From Sva-07 sp963747375 (lineage in GTDB: Bacteria; Actinomycetota; Acidimicrobiia; Acidimicrobiales; Ilumatobacteraceae), in contig CAVVFL010000011.1 of assembly GCA_963747375.1 (NCBI GenBank), positions 372,001 through 436,000 of the forward strand: a stretch of 64,000 nt of DNA, given 5' to 3'. The notes under the pieces are model-generated. The model saw only the letters and a list, made by a program, of their open reading frames with translations, was not told where the DNA came from and did not search any database. Below, piece by piece: positions 1 to 8,678 of this stretch (the first letter of the stretch is position 1; each line of letters opens with the position of its first letter). Made by a program: the position numbers and the translations under genes.

Positions 1-2
1 TC

Positions 3-2664
3 GGCGCCGTCGTCGTCGGTGGGGCGGTGGGTGGGCTCGTGGGCAGGTTCACCAAGAAGAAGGTCGATGCGGGCCTCGGGGAGAACCTGGGCGAGAAGCT
101 CCCCGCCGGTGGGGCCATGGTCATCGCGCTCATCGACCCCGACGACCGTCTCGTCGTCGAGCGGGCGCTCGGCGAGCACCCCCGGTCACTCGGTCGCACC
201 GATGGACAGCGACGGGCTCACCGATCTCAAGTCCGCGCTGGCCGAGGCCGCGGGCAAGTTCACCCCCGATCGCTCGCGCCTGCCGATCCCCGACAAGACC
301 TTCGCCGGTGTCGCCGGTCGCACCATGAAGGATTCGGTCGCCGACTGGGCGATGATCCCCGGGCCGGCCGCGCCTGCAGGGGCGCCGAACGTCCTGGTGG
401 TGCTCATCGACGACGCCGGCTACGGCACACCCGACACCTTCGGCGGCCCCGTCGCGACGCCGACGTTCACCCGGATCGGCGAGATGGGGATCACCTACAA
501 CCGGTTCCACGTGACCGCCGTCTGCTCGCCCACACGCGCTGCGCTCCTGACGGGCCGCAACCAGCACCGCGTCGGCTTCGGCTCGATCGCCGAGTATCCC
601 GGGCCGTTCCCGGGCTACACCGCGTCGAAGCCGAAGTCGTGCGCCGGATTCCCCCGCATCCTGCGCGACAACGGCTACGTCACCGGCGGGTTCGGCAAGT
701 GGCACCTCACGCCCGACAACGTCCAGGGAGCCGCCGGCCCCTTCGACCACTGGCCCAAGTCGTGGGGATTCGACCACTGGTGGGGATTCCTCAGCGGCGC
801 TGCGGGCCAGTACGACCCCATCATCACGCTCGACGACTCGATCATCGGCGTGCCGACCAACGACGACGGCTCGCAGTACTACTTCCCCGACGACATCACC
901 GACAAGGCCGTCGAGTGGCTGCACGCGGTCCGCGCTCAGGACGCCCAGAAGCCGTGGATGATGTTCTATTCGACGGGCTGCAGCCACGCCCCGCACCACG
1001 TGTCCAACGACTGGGCCGACAAGTACAAGGGCAAGTTCGACGACGGCTGGGACGCGCTGCGCGAGCGGACGCTCGCACGCCAGAAGGAACTCGGCGTCGT
1101 CCCGCAGGACACCGAGCTGACCGAACGCCCCGACTTCTTCCCCGCATGGGACACCTTGACCGACAGCGAGAAGAAGCTGTACGCCCGCCAGATGGAGGTG
1201 TTCGCCGGCTACTCGGAGAACGCCGACTGGAACATCGGCCGCCTGCTCGACGAGGTCGAGACAATGGGCGATCTCGACAACACGCTCATCTTCTACATCT
1301 GGGGCGACAACGGCGCTTCGATGGAGGGCACGGTCACCGGTTCGTTCAACGAGCTGACGTTCCTCAACGGGCTCGTGCTCGACCCCGACCAGCAACTGGC
1401 GTTGATCGAGCAGTACGGAGGCATCGAAGGGCTCGGCGGCATCCACTCGGCGCCACACTTCGCCGGAGCGTGGGCGCACGCCTGCAACGCCCCGTTCAAG
1501 TACGGCAAGCAGACCGCCAGCCATCTCGGCGGCACCCGGGATCCGATGGTCGTCGCGTGGCCGGCGAGCATCGCACCCGACGCCGATGTCCGCACACAGT
1601 TCACCCACGTGATCGACATCGGCCCCACGGTGCTCCAGGCTGCGGGGATCCCCGAGCCCGACTTCGTCGACGGCATCGCCCAGGAGCCGATGGACGGCAC
1701 GAGCTTCCTCTACTCCTTCGACGATCCCGCAGCCCCCGAGCAGCACACCCAGCAGTACTTCGAGATGTTCGCCAGCCGCGGGATGTACAAGGACGGATGG
1801 TGGGCCGCATCACGGCCCGAACGCCTCCCGTGGGACGTCTCTCCGGCGACGCTCGCCGCATACGGGCCTGACTCGGACTGGGATCCCGATCGCGACATCG
1901 GCTGGGAGCTCTACGACCTGACCACCGATTTCTCCCAGGCTCACGACATCGCCGCCGATCATCCCGACAAGGTGCTCGAACTCCAGGAGCTCTGGTGGAG
2001 TGAGGCCGAACGCAACCGGGTGCTCCCGCTGATGGGCGGGCTGTCGGTCATCTACGGAGTCCTGCCTCCGATGCCGACGCAGACCCGCTTCGGTTTCGCG
2101 GGTGACGTGCAGAACGTCCAGCGCGGCATGATCCCGCGGATCTACGGCCGGTCGTACTCGATCGAGGCCGAGGTCGAGGTGCCCGATGCCGGCGCCCAGG
2201 GAGTGCTCGTGGCGAACGCGGACTTCATCGGCGGCTTCGCACTGTGGGTCGACGGCGACGGCAAGCTCACCCACACCTACTCGTTCCTCGGCGTCGAGCA
2301 GTACAAGCAGGTCTCCGACACGCCGATTCCGACCGGAAAGGTCACGCTCAAGATGCTGTTCGAGAGCGACGAGCCCAAGCCCGGATCGAGCGGCACGGTC
2401 ACGCTGTGGGCCGACGACACCAAGATCGGCCAAGGCACGATGGCGCATACGGTGCCGATCGCCTTCACGTCGTACGCCGGACTCGACATCGGTCGCGACA
2501 ACGGGCTGGTGGTCGATCTCGATTACGAGGAACACGCCCCGTATCGGTTCAGCGGCACGATCGAGAAGGTCACATTCGACCTGGCGCCCGTGACCCACGA
2601 AGAGGCGCTGGCGCTCCATCAGCACGAGCACGACCACGCAGTGGGCGGCGGCGTCGCCGGCTGA
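3..2664 (+). CDS. DUF1269-arylsulfatase protein, cut by the left edge, one frameshift
   Basis: The first 180 bases read GAVVVGGAVGGLVGRF and then an alanine/leucine-rich end typical of DUF1269 proteins, in frame 3. At the C5 run near 180-184 the coding frame shifts and continues as a sulfatase; if the two belong together this is a DUF1269-sulfatase fusion, an arrangement I recall from actinobacterial sulfatases. If they are separate, the sulfatase would start at the ATG at 202 (820 residues). Its formylglycine motif CSPTR lies at 523-537, preceded by the metal-binding LIDDAG segment; GKWHL and DNGAS follow. The C-terminal 200 residues form a beta-rich sulfatase extension. Formylglycine generation needs an FGE enzyme not present here. 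Substrate unknown. Confidence 0.85.
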   Translation, partial: APSSSVGRWVGSWAGSPRRRSMRASGRTWARSSPPVGPWSSRSSTPTTVSSSSGRSASTPGHSVAPMDSDGLTDLKSALAEAAGKFTPDRSRLPIPDKTFAGVAGRTMKDSVADWAMIPGPAAPAGAPNVLVVLIDDAGYGTPDTFGGPVATPTFTRIGEMGITYNRFHVTAVCSPTRAALLTGRNQHRVGFGSIAEYPGPFPGYTASKPKSCAGFPRILRDNGYVTGGFGKWHLTPDNVQGAAGPFDHWPKSWGFDHWWGFLSGAAGQYDPIITLDDSIIGVPTNDDGSQYYFPDDITDKAVEWLHAVRAQDAQKPWMMFYSTGCSHAPHHVSNDWADKYKGKFDDGWDALRERTLARQKELGVVPQDTELTERPDFFPAWDTLTDSEKKLYARQMEVFAGYSENADWNIGRLLDEVETMGDLDNTLIFYIWGDNGASMEGTVTGSFNELTFLNGLVLDPDQQLALIEQYGGIEGLGGIHSAPHFAGAWAHACNAPFKYGKQTASHLGGTRDPMVVAWPASIAPDADVRTQFTHVIDIGPTVLQAAGIPEPDFVDGIAQEPMDGTSFLYSFDDPAAPEQHTQQYFEMFASRGMYKDGWWAASRPERLPWDVSPATLAAYGPDSDWDPDRDIGWELYDLTTDFSQAHDIAADHPDKVLELQELWWSEAERNRVLPLMGGLSVIYGVLPPMPTQTRFGFAGDVQNVQRGMIPRIYGRSYSIEAEVEVPDAGAQGVLVANADFIGGFALWVDGDGKLTHTYSFLGVEQYKQVSDTPIPTGKVTLKMLFESDEPKPGSSGTVTLWADDTKIGQGTMAHTVPIAFTSYAGLDIGRDNGLVVDLDYEEHAPYRFSGTIEKVTFDLAPVTHEEALALHQHEHDHAVGGGVAG

Positions 2665-2689
2665 TCGACAGCCCGGCAAGACTGGTGGC

Positions 2690-4267
2690 GTGGCCGTCAC
2701 CGACAACCTCCGACTTGCCCGCCGCCTCGGCTGGCTCGACCCGGGGCAGATCGCTGCGACTGCTGCTGCCCTGACCCGGTGGGGGCCGACACTGGCGGCG
2801 CTGTACACCGCGTCCGCAGTGCGCCACCCTCGGCGCGTCGCGGTCATCGACGACCGTGGTCCGGTGACCTACGCCGATCTCGATCACCACTCGTCGGCGC
2901 TCGCGCAGGGGCTCCGTTCGCTCGGACTCGCCGGTGGCGACCACCTCGGCGTGCTCTGCTTCAACCACAGCGACTTCGTCGAGGTCTCGATCGCCACTGC
3001 GAAGGCGGGGCTGACCTGCGTCTATCTCAACACCGGGTTTGCCGCTCCGCAACTGGGCGAGGTGCTCGATCGCGAAGGCATTCGAGCGGTGGTCTGTGAT
3101 GCAGCGTTGGTTGATCTCATGGAGGCGTCGGGATTCCACGGACAGGTGGTGATCGCCGACGGTGAGAGCGACGGGTATCGATCGATCGTCGACATCCGTG
3201 AACTCGGGTCGTCACGTCCGCTCCTGCCGAGCCGTCCGATCGCCCCGGTCCTGCTGACCTCCGGAACGACCGGCACACCGAAGGGGGCCCGACGTTCCGG
3301 CCGACCCGCAGGGCTGTCGTCGGCGATGGGCGTACTCGAGCGGATCCCCTACCGGTCGGCTGACGTCGCCGTGATCCCCACGCCGCTGTTCCACGCGTGG
3401 GGACTCGCCCAGCTGACCGTCGCCGCCGCGACCGGATCCACGGCGGTCCTCGTACGCCGGTTCACCGTGGCGGCGACGCTGGAGGCCGTCGAGGCGAACC
3501 GTGCCGATGTGCTGGCGGTCGTCCCCGTCATGCTCCAGCGAATCCTCGCTGACGACCGAGCCGACGCTGGTGACCTGTCATCACTGCGGATCGTGGCGTG
3601 CAGCGGCTCGGCGCTCCCTGCGACCGTTGCCACCGCATGGATGGACCGATTCGGCGACAACCTCTACAACGTCTACGGCTCGACGGAGGTCGGCCAGGCG
3701 ACGCTGGCGACCCCCGACGACCTGCGGGCCGCGCCCGGTACGGCAGGGCGCCCCATCGCAGGGACGGTCGTCGAGGTGGTCGACGGTGACGGCACTGGCC
3801 TCCCGACCGGCGAGACCGGACTGATCGTCGTCGGCAGCGACGCCCAGTTCACCGAGTACACCGGCGGCGGGACCAAGGATCGGATCCGAGGGCTGATGTC
3901 GTCGGGCGACGTCGGGTACCTCGACGTCGAGGGTCGGCTGTTCGTCACCGGCCGCGCCGACGACATGATCGTGAGCGGCGGCGAGAACGTCTTCCCGCTC
4001 GAGATCGAGGAAGTGCTGCTGACGCACGATGACATCGTCGACGCCGTCGTGGTGGGTGTGCCGGACGCCGACTTCGGCCAGCGCCTCGCCGCCTTCGTCG
4101 TCGTGGCGCCCGGCGGTTCCATCGACGCCGACGGTGTGCGCGCCGTTGTTGCGAGCCGACTCGCTCGCCACAAGGTGCCCCGTGACGTCACATTCGTCGA
4201 CGAGTTGGCGCGTAACACGACCGGCAAACTCCTCCGCGGACCGGTGACCGGTCCGACGGAGGAGTGA
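2690..4267 (+). CDS. AMP-forming acyl-CoA synthetase (fatty-acid CoA ligase family)
   Basis: This 525-residue protein starts at a GTG, 25 bases after the sulfatase, so the two are probably co-transcribed. It carries the adenylate-forming enzyme motifs in order: the phosphate loop TSGTTGTPKG near residue 190, YGSTE near 325, GRADDMIVSGGENVFPLEIE near 420 and the catalytic lysine region NTTGKLLR near 515. The family activates carboxylic acids to acyl-AMP and then acyl-CoA. Length and motif order are normal. It most resembles long-chain or unusual-acid CoA ligases, but the substrate cannot be read from sequence. The stop lies 5 bases from the convergent calcium-loop protein, with no room for a classical terminator. 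Confidence 0.9.
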   Translation: MAVTDNLRLARRLGWLDPGQIAATAAALTRWGPTLAALYTASAVRHPRRVAVIDDRGPVTYADLDHHSSALAQGLRSLGLAGGDHLGVLCFNHSDFVEVSIATAKAGLTCVYLNTGFAAPQLGEVLDREGIRAVVCDAALVDLMEASGFHGQVVIADGESDGYRSIVDIRELGSSRPLLPSRPIAPVLLTSGTTGTPKGARRSGRPAGLSSAMGVLERIPYRSADVAVIPTPLFHAWGLAQLTVAAATGSTAVLVRRFTVAATLEAVEANRADVLAVVPVMLQRILADDRADAGDLSSLRIVACSGSALPATVATAWMDRFGDNLYNVYGSTEVGQATLATPDDLRAAPGTAGRPIAGTVVEVVDGDGTGLPTGETGLIVVGSDAQFTEYTGGGTKDRIRGLMSSGDVGYLDVEGRLFVTGRADDMIVSGGENVFPLEIEEVLLTHDDIVDAVVVGVPDADFGQRLAAFVVVAPGGSIDADGVRAVVASRLARHKVPRDVTFVDELARNTTGKLLRGPVTGPTEE

Positions 4268-4272
4268 CCGGC

Positions 4273-4587
4273 TCAGTCCTCCAGGAGGTCCTCGCGCACC
4301 GCAGTGGTCTCCTCGATCTCGATCTCGTCGTCGGAGAACTCACCGTCACCGTCGAGGTCGACGGCGGTGATCGTGGTCTCGTCGATGATGTCGGCCTCAC
4401 CGTCACCGTCGAGGTCGATGGCGGTGATCGTGGTCTCCTGGACGATGTCGGCGACGCCGTCACCATCGACGTCGATGATGGTCGTGGTCGTTTCGACCAC
4501 CGCGTCGGCCACGCCGTCACCATCGAGGTCGATCACCTCGGTCTCGATGGTCATGTCGATCTCGCCGGTGTCTTCGGTTTCGCTCAT
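4273..4587 (-). CDS. Acidic calcium-loop repeat protein, four DxDGDG repeats
   Basis: This 104-residue protein runs from ATG (4585-4587) to TGA (4273-4275). It contains four copies of a 19-residue unit built around [DV]DLDGDGxAD, the loop seen in EF-hands, dockerins and thrombospondin type 3 repeats, alternating with threonine-rich ETTIT segments. The unit corresponds to a 57-bp tandem DNA repeat; the last unit is altered to DGEFSDDE and ends acidic. No signal peptide or membrane segment is visible, so it may stay in the cytoplasm or leave by a non-classical route. Calcium binding is inferred from the loop only. The gene is convergent with the acyl-CoA ligase. A longer upstream extension in the same frame lacks the composition of the repeat region and is not included. 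Confidence 0.75.
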   Translation of the reverse strand: MSETEDTGEIDMTIETEVIDLDGDGVADAVVETTTTIIDVDGDGVADIVQETTITAIDLDGDGEADIIDETTITAVDLDGDGEFSDDEIEIEETTAVREDLLED

Positions 4588-4677
4588 TGCGGGAGTCAAG
4601 CACGCGGAGGGGCACCGCTGAAAGTCCGGCGCGATTCGGGGTTGCGAGCTCCGAACAGCAATGGTCTGATGGCGGCC

Positions 4678-6108
4678 ATGGTCGAACCAACCGCAGCGGT
4701 CACCGTGCTCGTCGCAGCTCTCGAATCCGGCGAGGTGTCGGCGCGAGAACTCCTCGAGATGTACCTCGACCGGATCGATCGTCTCGACGGGCCGATCAAC
4801 TCGGTGATCACACTCGAACCCGAACGCGCCCGGGTCGAGGCTGCAGCGGTCGACGACGCCCGGGCGAACGGCCGAGACGTCGGGACGCTCGCCGGCGTGC
4901 CGGTGACGATCAAGGACGCCATCGCCACCGCCGGCATCCGTTCCACCGGAGGTGCCACCGAACTCCGCGACTTCGTGCCCGACGTGGACGCCACCGTGGT
5001 CGACACGGTGCGACGCGCCGATGCGATCGTGTTCGGCAAGACGAACATCCCCCGCTGGTCGGGCGATTATCAGAGCCACAACGAGATGTTCGGCACCACC
5101 AACAATCCCTGGGACCTCGAGCGGACCCCGGGTGGATCGTCAGGCGGTCCGGCCGCCGCTGTGGCGATGGGGTTCACGGCCTTCGAGATCGGCACCGACA
5201 TCGGCGGCTCGATCCGAGTGCCGTCGTCGTTCTGCGGTGTGTACGGCCACAAGCCGAGCTTCGGTGTGATCCCCACCTACGGCTACCTCGACCACCCGAT
5301 GTTGCATCGCCACGTCGCCGACGTCAACGTGTTCGGCCCCATCGCCCGCTCCGTCGACGATCTCGAACTCCTGCTCGGCCTGATCGCCGGCCCGAACCCC
5401 GACGATGGCGCAGCCTGGAAGCTGGAGCTCCCGCCGCCCCGCGCCGTCGAGCTCGGCGACTTCCGGGTGGCGGCATGGCTGGACGACCCCTTCAGCCCCG
5501 TCGAACCGGCCGTGCTCGATGTGCTCACCGCCGCGGTCGACCGGCTCGAAGCCGCAGGGGCGCGCGTCGACCGCGAACGACGTCCCGACCTCGACCCGTT
5601 GCGTGCAGCTGCGGTCGGCGGCGCGCTGATCTCGGTCGCCACGGCGATCTCGGAGACCGACGAGGAGTTTGCGGCCGCCGCGTCCGAGGGCCGCTCCCTC
5701 CCTCATCGTTCGTGGGACGTCCTGCGTCGCGAACGTGACGAACTCCGGCGACGATGGGCCGAGTTCTTCACCGACGTCGACATCCTGCTGTGCCCGGTCA
5801 TTCCGGTGCCGCCGTTCCGGCACGTGCACAGCGAGGTCGGTTCGAACTGGTCGTCGGCCACCCTCGCCGACCACGGCGATCGTCCGTACCGGGACCTGAT
5901 CGGCTGGAGCGCGCTGATCGGCAGTGTCTATCTGCCCGTGACCGTTCCCCCGATCGGGCGAACCGCCGACGGGCTGCCGATCGGGATCCAGGTCGTCGCG
6001 CCGTACCTCCACGACCGCACGGCGCTGGCCTTCGCTCGGTGCATCACCGATGTCGTCGGCGGCTACGTACCACCGCCGGCCGCCGAGAGTGGAACACTGC
6101 GGGCATGA
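4678..6108 (+). CDS. Amidase signature family hydrolase
   Basis: This 476-residue enzyme belongs to the amidase signature family, which hydrolyses amides with a Ser-cisSer-Lys triad. The lysine is in VTIKDAIA near residue 80, the cis-serine in GGSSGGPAAAVA near 155, and the nucleophile serine in GTDIGGSIRVPS near 177. I chose the ATG at 4678; an in-frame ATG at 4669 would add three residues, and the longer upstream extension overlaps the antisense repeat gene and is not credible. The stop overlaps the nitroreductase start (ATGA), so the two are translationally coupled. The substrate is not evident; it is not GatA, because no GatB or GatC is nearby. Confidence 0.9.
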   Translation: MVEPTAAVTVLVAALESGEVSARELLEMYLDRIDRLDGPINSVITLEPERARVEAAAVDDARANGRDVGTLAGVPVTIKDAIATAGIRSTGGATELRDFVPDVDATVVDTVRRADAIVFGKTNIPRWSGDYQSHNEMFGTTNNPWDLERTPGGSSGGPAAAVAMGFTAFEIGTDIGGSIRVPSSFCGVYGHKPSFGVIPTYGYLDHPMLHRHVADVNVFGPIARSVDDLELLLGLIAGPNPDDGAAWKLELPPPRAVELGDFRVAAWLDDPFSPVEPAVLDVLTAAVDRLEAAGARVDRERRPDLDPLRAAAVGGALISVATAISETDEEFAAAASEGRSLPHRSWDVLRRERDELRRRWAEFFTDVDILLCPVIPVPPFRHVHSEVGSNWSSATLADHGDRPYRDLIGWSALIGSVYLPVTVPPIGRTADGLPIGIQVVAPYLHDRTALAFARCITDVVGGYVPPPAAESGTLRA

Positions 6109-6605
6109 CTCCGTACGAAGCGATCATCACCAAACGTGACCTCAGGATGTACACCGACCAGACGATCCCCGACGACGCGATGGGCCGGATCCTCCAGGCG
6201 GGCCGGATGGCCGGGAGCGCCAAGAACCTGGAGTCGAACCGGCTGATCGTGGTGACCGATCAAGCGGTGCAGGACGCGTTGGCCGAGGCCGGCGACTTCG
6301 CCTCGTGGATCGGGTCGTCGGCGGCGGTGATCGGATTCGCGTCGCCGGAGGATCAACTCCGCATGTTCGACGTCGGCCGCCAGGCACAGAACATGATGAT
6401 CGCCGCGCACGCCGAGGGCATCGGCACGTGTCCGGTGACCCTGGGCCATCAGGACCGCGCCCGTGCAGCTGTCGGGCTGCCGGACGACTGGGTGATGCCG
6501 ATGGTGATCACACTCGGCTATCCGGTCACCGACCATCCGGACAGCCCGCTCAAGCGGCCGCGGGTGGCACTCGACGAACTGGTGCGCCACGACCGCTGGA
6601 GCTGA
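6105..6605 (+). CDS. Nitroreductase family protein
   Basis: This 166-residue protein starts with MTPYEAIITKRDLRMYT, the N-terminal flavin-contacting segment typical of the nitroreductase (NAD(P)H:FMN) family, and has a C-terminal LGYP segment. The family uses FMN to reduce nitro groups, quinones or related substrates, usually as a dimer. Its start overlaps the amidase stop by 4 bases, so the pair probably forms one transcript and may act on one nitrogenous substrate. The protein is a little shorter than the classical 190-220 residues, which is common for actinobacterial members. No frameshift is seen. Confidence 0.85.
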   Translation: MTPYEAIITKRDLRMYTDQTIPDDAMGRILQAGRMAGSAKNLESNRLIVVTDQAVQDALAEAGDFASWIGSSAAVIGFASPEDQLRMFDVGRQAQNMMIAAHAEGIGTCPVTLGHQDRARAAVGLPDDWVMPMVITLGYPVTDHPDSPLKRPRVALDELVRHDRWS

Positions 6606-6664
6606 GTGACGCGACGGTCACGGCCGACCGCAATCGCGCCGGGTGAGGCGACGTTCAGGGGCGG

Positions 6665-7561
6665 TCAGGACGGGGAACCGTCGGCATCGGCGCCGGACGA
6701 CAGCAGGGCGCCGGCGGCATCGGACACCGATGCATCGGACGTCACCTCGACGGGACGTCGGGGGCTGCGGAAGAACAACCAGGTGACGGGAATCAGGTAG
6801 GCGAAGTATCCGGCGACCCGGATCCGCTCGGGGTTGGGACTCCAGCCGAACAGTCCCTTCAGGAAGTCGTGCAGCGTCGAGCCGTCGGCGAACGGCCCGG
6901 TGGTGATGTTCCACACGGTGTCGGCGATGAGTGACGACTCGATCTCGAACAGTTCGCGGAACTCGTGCAGGCCTTTCGCAAACAGTCCGGCGGCGAACAG
7001 GATGAGCAGCATGCCCGTGACCTGGAAGAACCGGCGCAGGTCGACGCGGCTGCTCTTCCGGTAGAACGCGAGACCGATCATCGCGGCGACGGCGAGACCG
7101 ATCAGCCCACCGATCACGACGTCCCACCCCGAACTCGTGCCGGTCTCGGCACCGAGCAGGAACAGCGCGGTCTCGAAGCCCTCACGGACCACGGCGACGA
7201 ATGCCACGACTGCCAGCGACCATGGCGAGTTCACGATCGCAGCGTCGATCTTGCTCTGGAGTTCGCCGGACATGTTCCGAGCGTTGCGGCGCATCCAGAA
7301 GATCATCCAGGTCAGCACGCCGGCAGCGACGAAGGCCAGGGTCCCTTCGATCGCCTGCTCCCACTTGCCTTCGAACTCGCCGATCAGAGCGTTGAACATG
7401 AGACCCGTCACGACACTGGCCAGGATGGCCACGGCGACGCCGATCCACATCGTCGGCAACAGGGACGCCCGACCGGTCTTCACCAGGTAGGCAGCGATGA
7501 TGGCCACGACGAGCGAGATCTCGAGACCTTCACGCAGTGTGATGAGGAATGCAGCTCCCAT
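6665..7561 (-). CDS. FTR1-family high-affinity iron permease
   Basis: This 298-residue membrane protein has about seven hydrophobic segments and two glutamate motifs, REGLE near residue 10 and REGFE near 125, which are the iron-coordinating signatures of the FTR1/EfeU family that imports ferric iron after oxidation. A conserved N-terminal MGAAFLITLREGLE fixes the start at 7561. The C-terminal tail after the last helix is soluble and rich in serine and alanine. No EfeO or EfeB partner lies beside it, so it acts alone or with distant partners. A dyad between the -35 and -10 elements upstream suggests metal-responsive repression. Confidence 0.92.
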   Translation of the reverse strand: MGAAFLITLREGLEISLVVAIIAAYLVKTGRASLLPTMWIGVAVAILASVVTGLMFNALIGEFEGKWEQAIEGTLAFVAAGVLTWMIFWMRRNARNMSGELQSKIDAAIVNSPWSLAVVAFVAVVREGFETALFLLGAETGTSSGWDVVIGGLIGLAVAAMIGLAFYRKSSRVDLRRFFQVTGMLLILFAAGLFAKGLHEFRELFEIESSLIADTVWNITTGPFADGSTLHDFLKGLFGWSPNPERIRVAGYFAYLIPVTWLFFRSPRRPVEVTSDASVSDAAGALLSSGADADGSPS

Positions 7562-7564
7562 GAA

Positions 7565-7599
7565 CCCAGATGTTAGGGACTCCTAACTCAGCGTGACAA
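7565..7599 (-). promoter_or_regulatory. Promoter with GTTAGG/CCTAAC dyad upstream of the iron permease
   Basis: Reading the minus strand, TTGTCA (7594-7599) and TAACAT are spaced 18 bases and end a few bases before the ATG at 7561, so transcription would start at or near the start codon. A perfect dyad GTTAGG-GACT-CCTAAC (7572-7587) covers the space up to the -10 box, as expected of a repressor site. The TTAGG arms are those of DtxR/IdeR iron boxes, but the spacing is shorter than the usual 19-bp site. Confidence 0.55.
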
Positions 7600-7617
7600 C
7601 CCCCAGAATCATCCGAT

Positions 7618-7659
7618 GGGAAAAACAAGGGTGGGCCCCTCCGATCGGAGGGGCCCACC
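7618..7659 (-). terminator. Rho-independent terminator: 30-bp perfect palindrome and T-rich tail
   Basis: A perfect palindrome with 15-base GC-rich arms spans 7630-7659. Read on the minus strand it is followed by CTTGTTTTTCCC. It lies just downstream of the minus-strand membrane protein gene ending at 7692, which it should terminate. Confidence 0.8.
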
Positions 7660-7691
7660 TGGTGGAGATCCGGTTCGGATCGCTGGGTTGT

Positions 7692-8475
7692 TCAGACCGA
7701 CGTTGTCGCCGAGTCCGGTGAATCAGCGAGCATCGCTTCGGGGATCGTGTCCGGAGCGGTGACCTTCATCTTCTTCTTGGTGTCCCAGATGAAGACGCCA
7801 CCCATGACCGTGCAGACCACACCGAGGCCGGCCAGCAGTGCGGCGACACCGAGAGCGAGCTGCAGTGTGCTGTGCGTTGCCGCACCGACACCGAGTTCGG
7901 CGACCAGAGCGTGGGCAGTACCACTCCAGGCCAGGTCACGAGCCGGTCCGTCGAGCAGATCGCCCCGTTCGAAGCCAGTCCAGTACCGGCCGTTGACCGG
8001 GACGTCGTAGCTACCCGGGTTCGAGGACTTGGCCCTGGTAGGCCTCGACCACACCGTTGTAGGTACCGTCGGCATCGAGCTGCTCCGACTCGATCGCCTT
8101 GGCGATGTCGTCGGCGGTCAGGACGACAACCTGCGTCCCGTTCAGCGTGTGGAACGAGATGGTGGCCATCTGGTACATGTACTCGCTGGCGCTGTTGACC
8201 AGCGGGTCGTTGGGATCCATGTCACTGTTGACGACGGGGAAGTTCCAGTCGTCCTTGAGCAGCGACATGATCGCCTGGGCGCCCTCGACCGTGCCACGGT
8301 CGACGAGTTGGCCGTCTTCGTTGTAGGTGAGCTCGACATTCTGCGCCTGGCTGAATGCCTGGAGCGAGTCGTACCCGCCTTGCACCTTGCTGTAGGCAAC
8401 ACCGGCGCCGACGAAGTAGCCGATTCCGACGATGATGAGGAAGATTCCCAACAAACCGAGTGGCTTCTTGAACAT
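7692..8475 (-). CDS. Two-helix membrane protein, one frameshift near 8028
   Basis: The protein begins MFKKPLGLLGIFLIIVGIGY, an N-terminal membrane anchor, followed by a 130-residue extracytoplasmic region and a second C-terminal helix (near LALGVAALLAGLGVV) with a lysine-rich tail. Reading in one frame ends at a TAG near 8011, but the next frame continues SYDVPVNGRYWTGF without a gap; a one-base change at the CCCGGG tract (about 8019-8024) joins them into about 260 residues. I recall the family as actinobacterial hypothetical proteins sometimes mislabelled LigA-like; no enzymatic motif is visible. The gene is monocistronic with its own terminator. Confidence 0.7.
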
Positions 8476-8678
8476 TGCAGACCCCTTTCACTGGTCTCGA
8501 GGAGTCGTGAAGCGATTCACGAACTGACCTCAGTTTGGTGTTTGCACAAGCAAATGATCAGGGTCCTTGGACCTCTCCTGGGGGGGTCGAAAGTCCCTTG
8601 ATGACGCGACGGCCCGCGCAACGACGAACTCGGTCAACCCCGAACTCGCGGCAACGCGGGCGGCCGTAGGATGCCGAG

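Noticed and set aside
130..1746. Long antisense reading frames opposite sulfatases and other genes
   Set aside because: Such frames are expected opposite high-GC genes; their translations are arginine-rich and lack family motifs.
7630..7659. 30-bp palindrome as a regulatory operator
   Set aside because: The T-rich tail on the minus strand and the place just after a gene end fit a terminator better.
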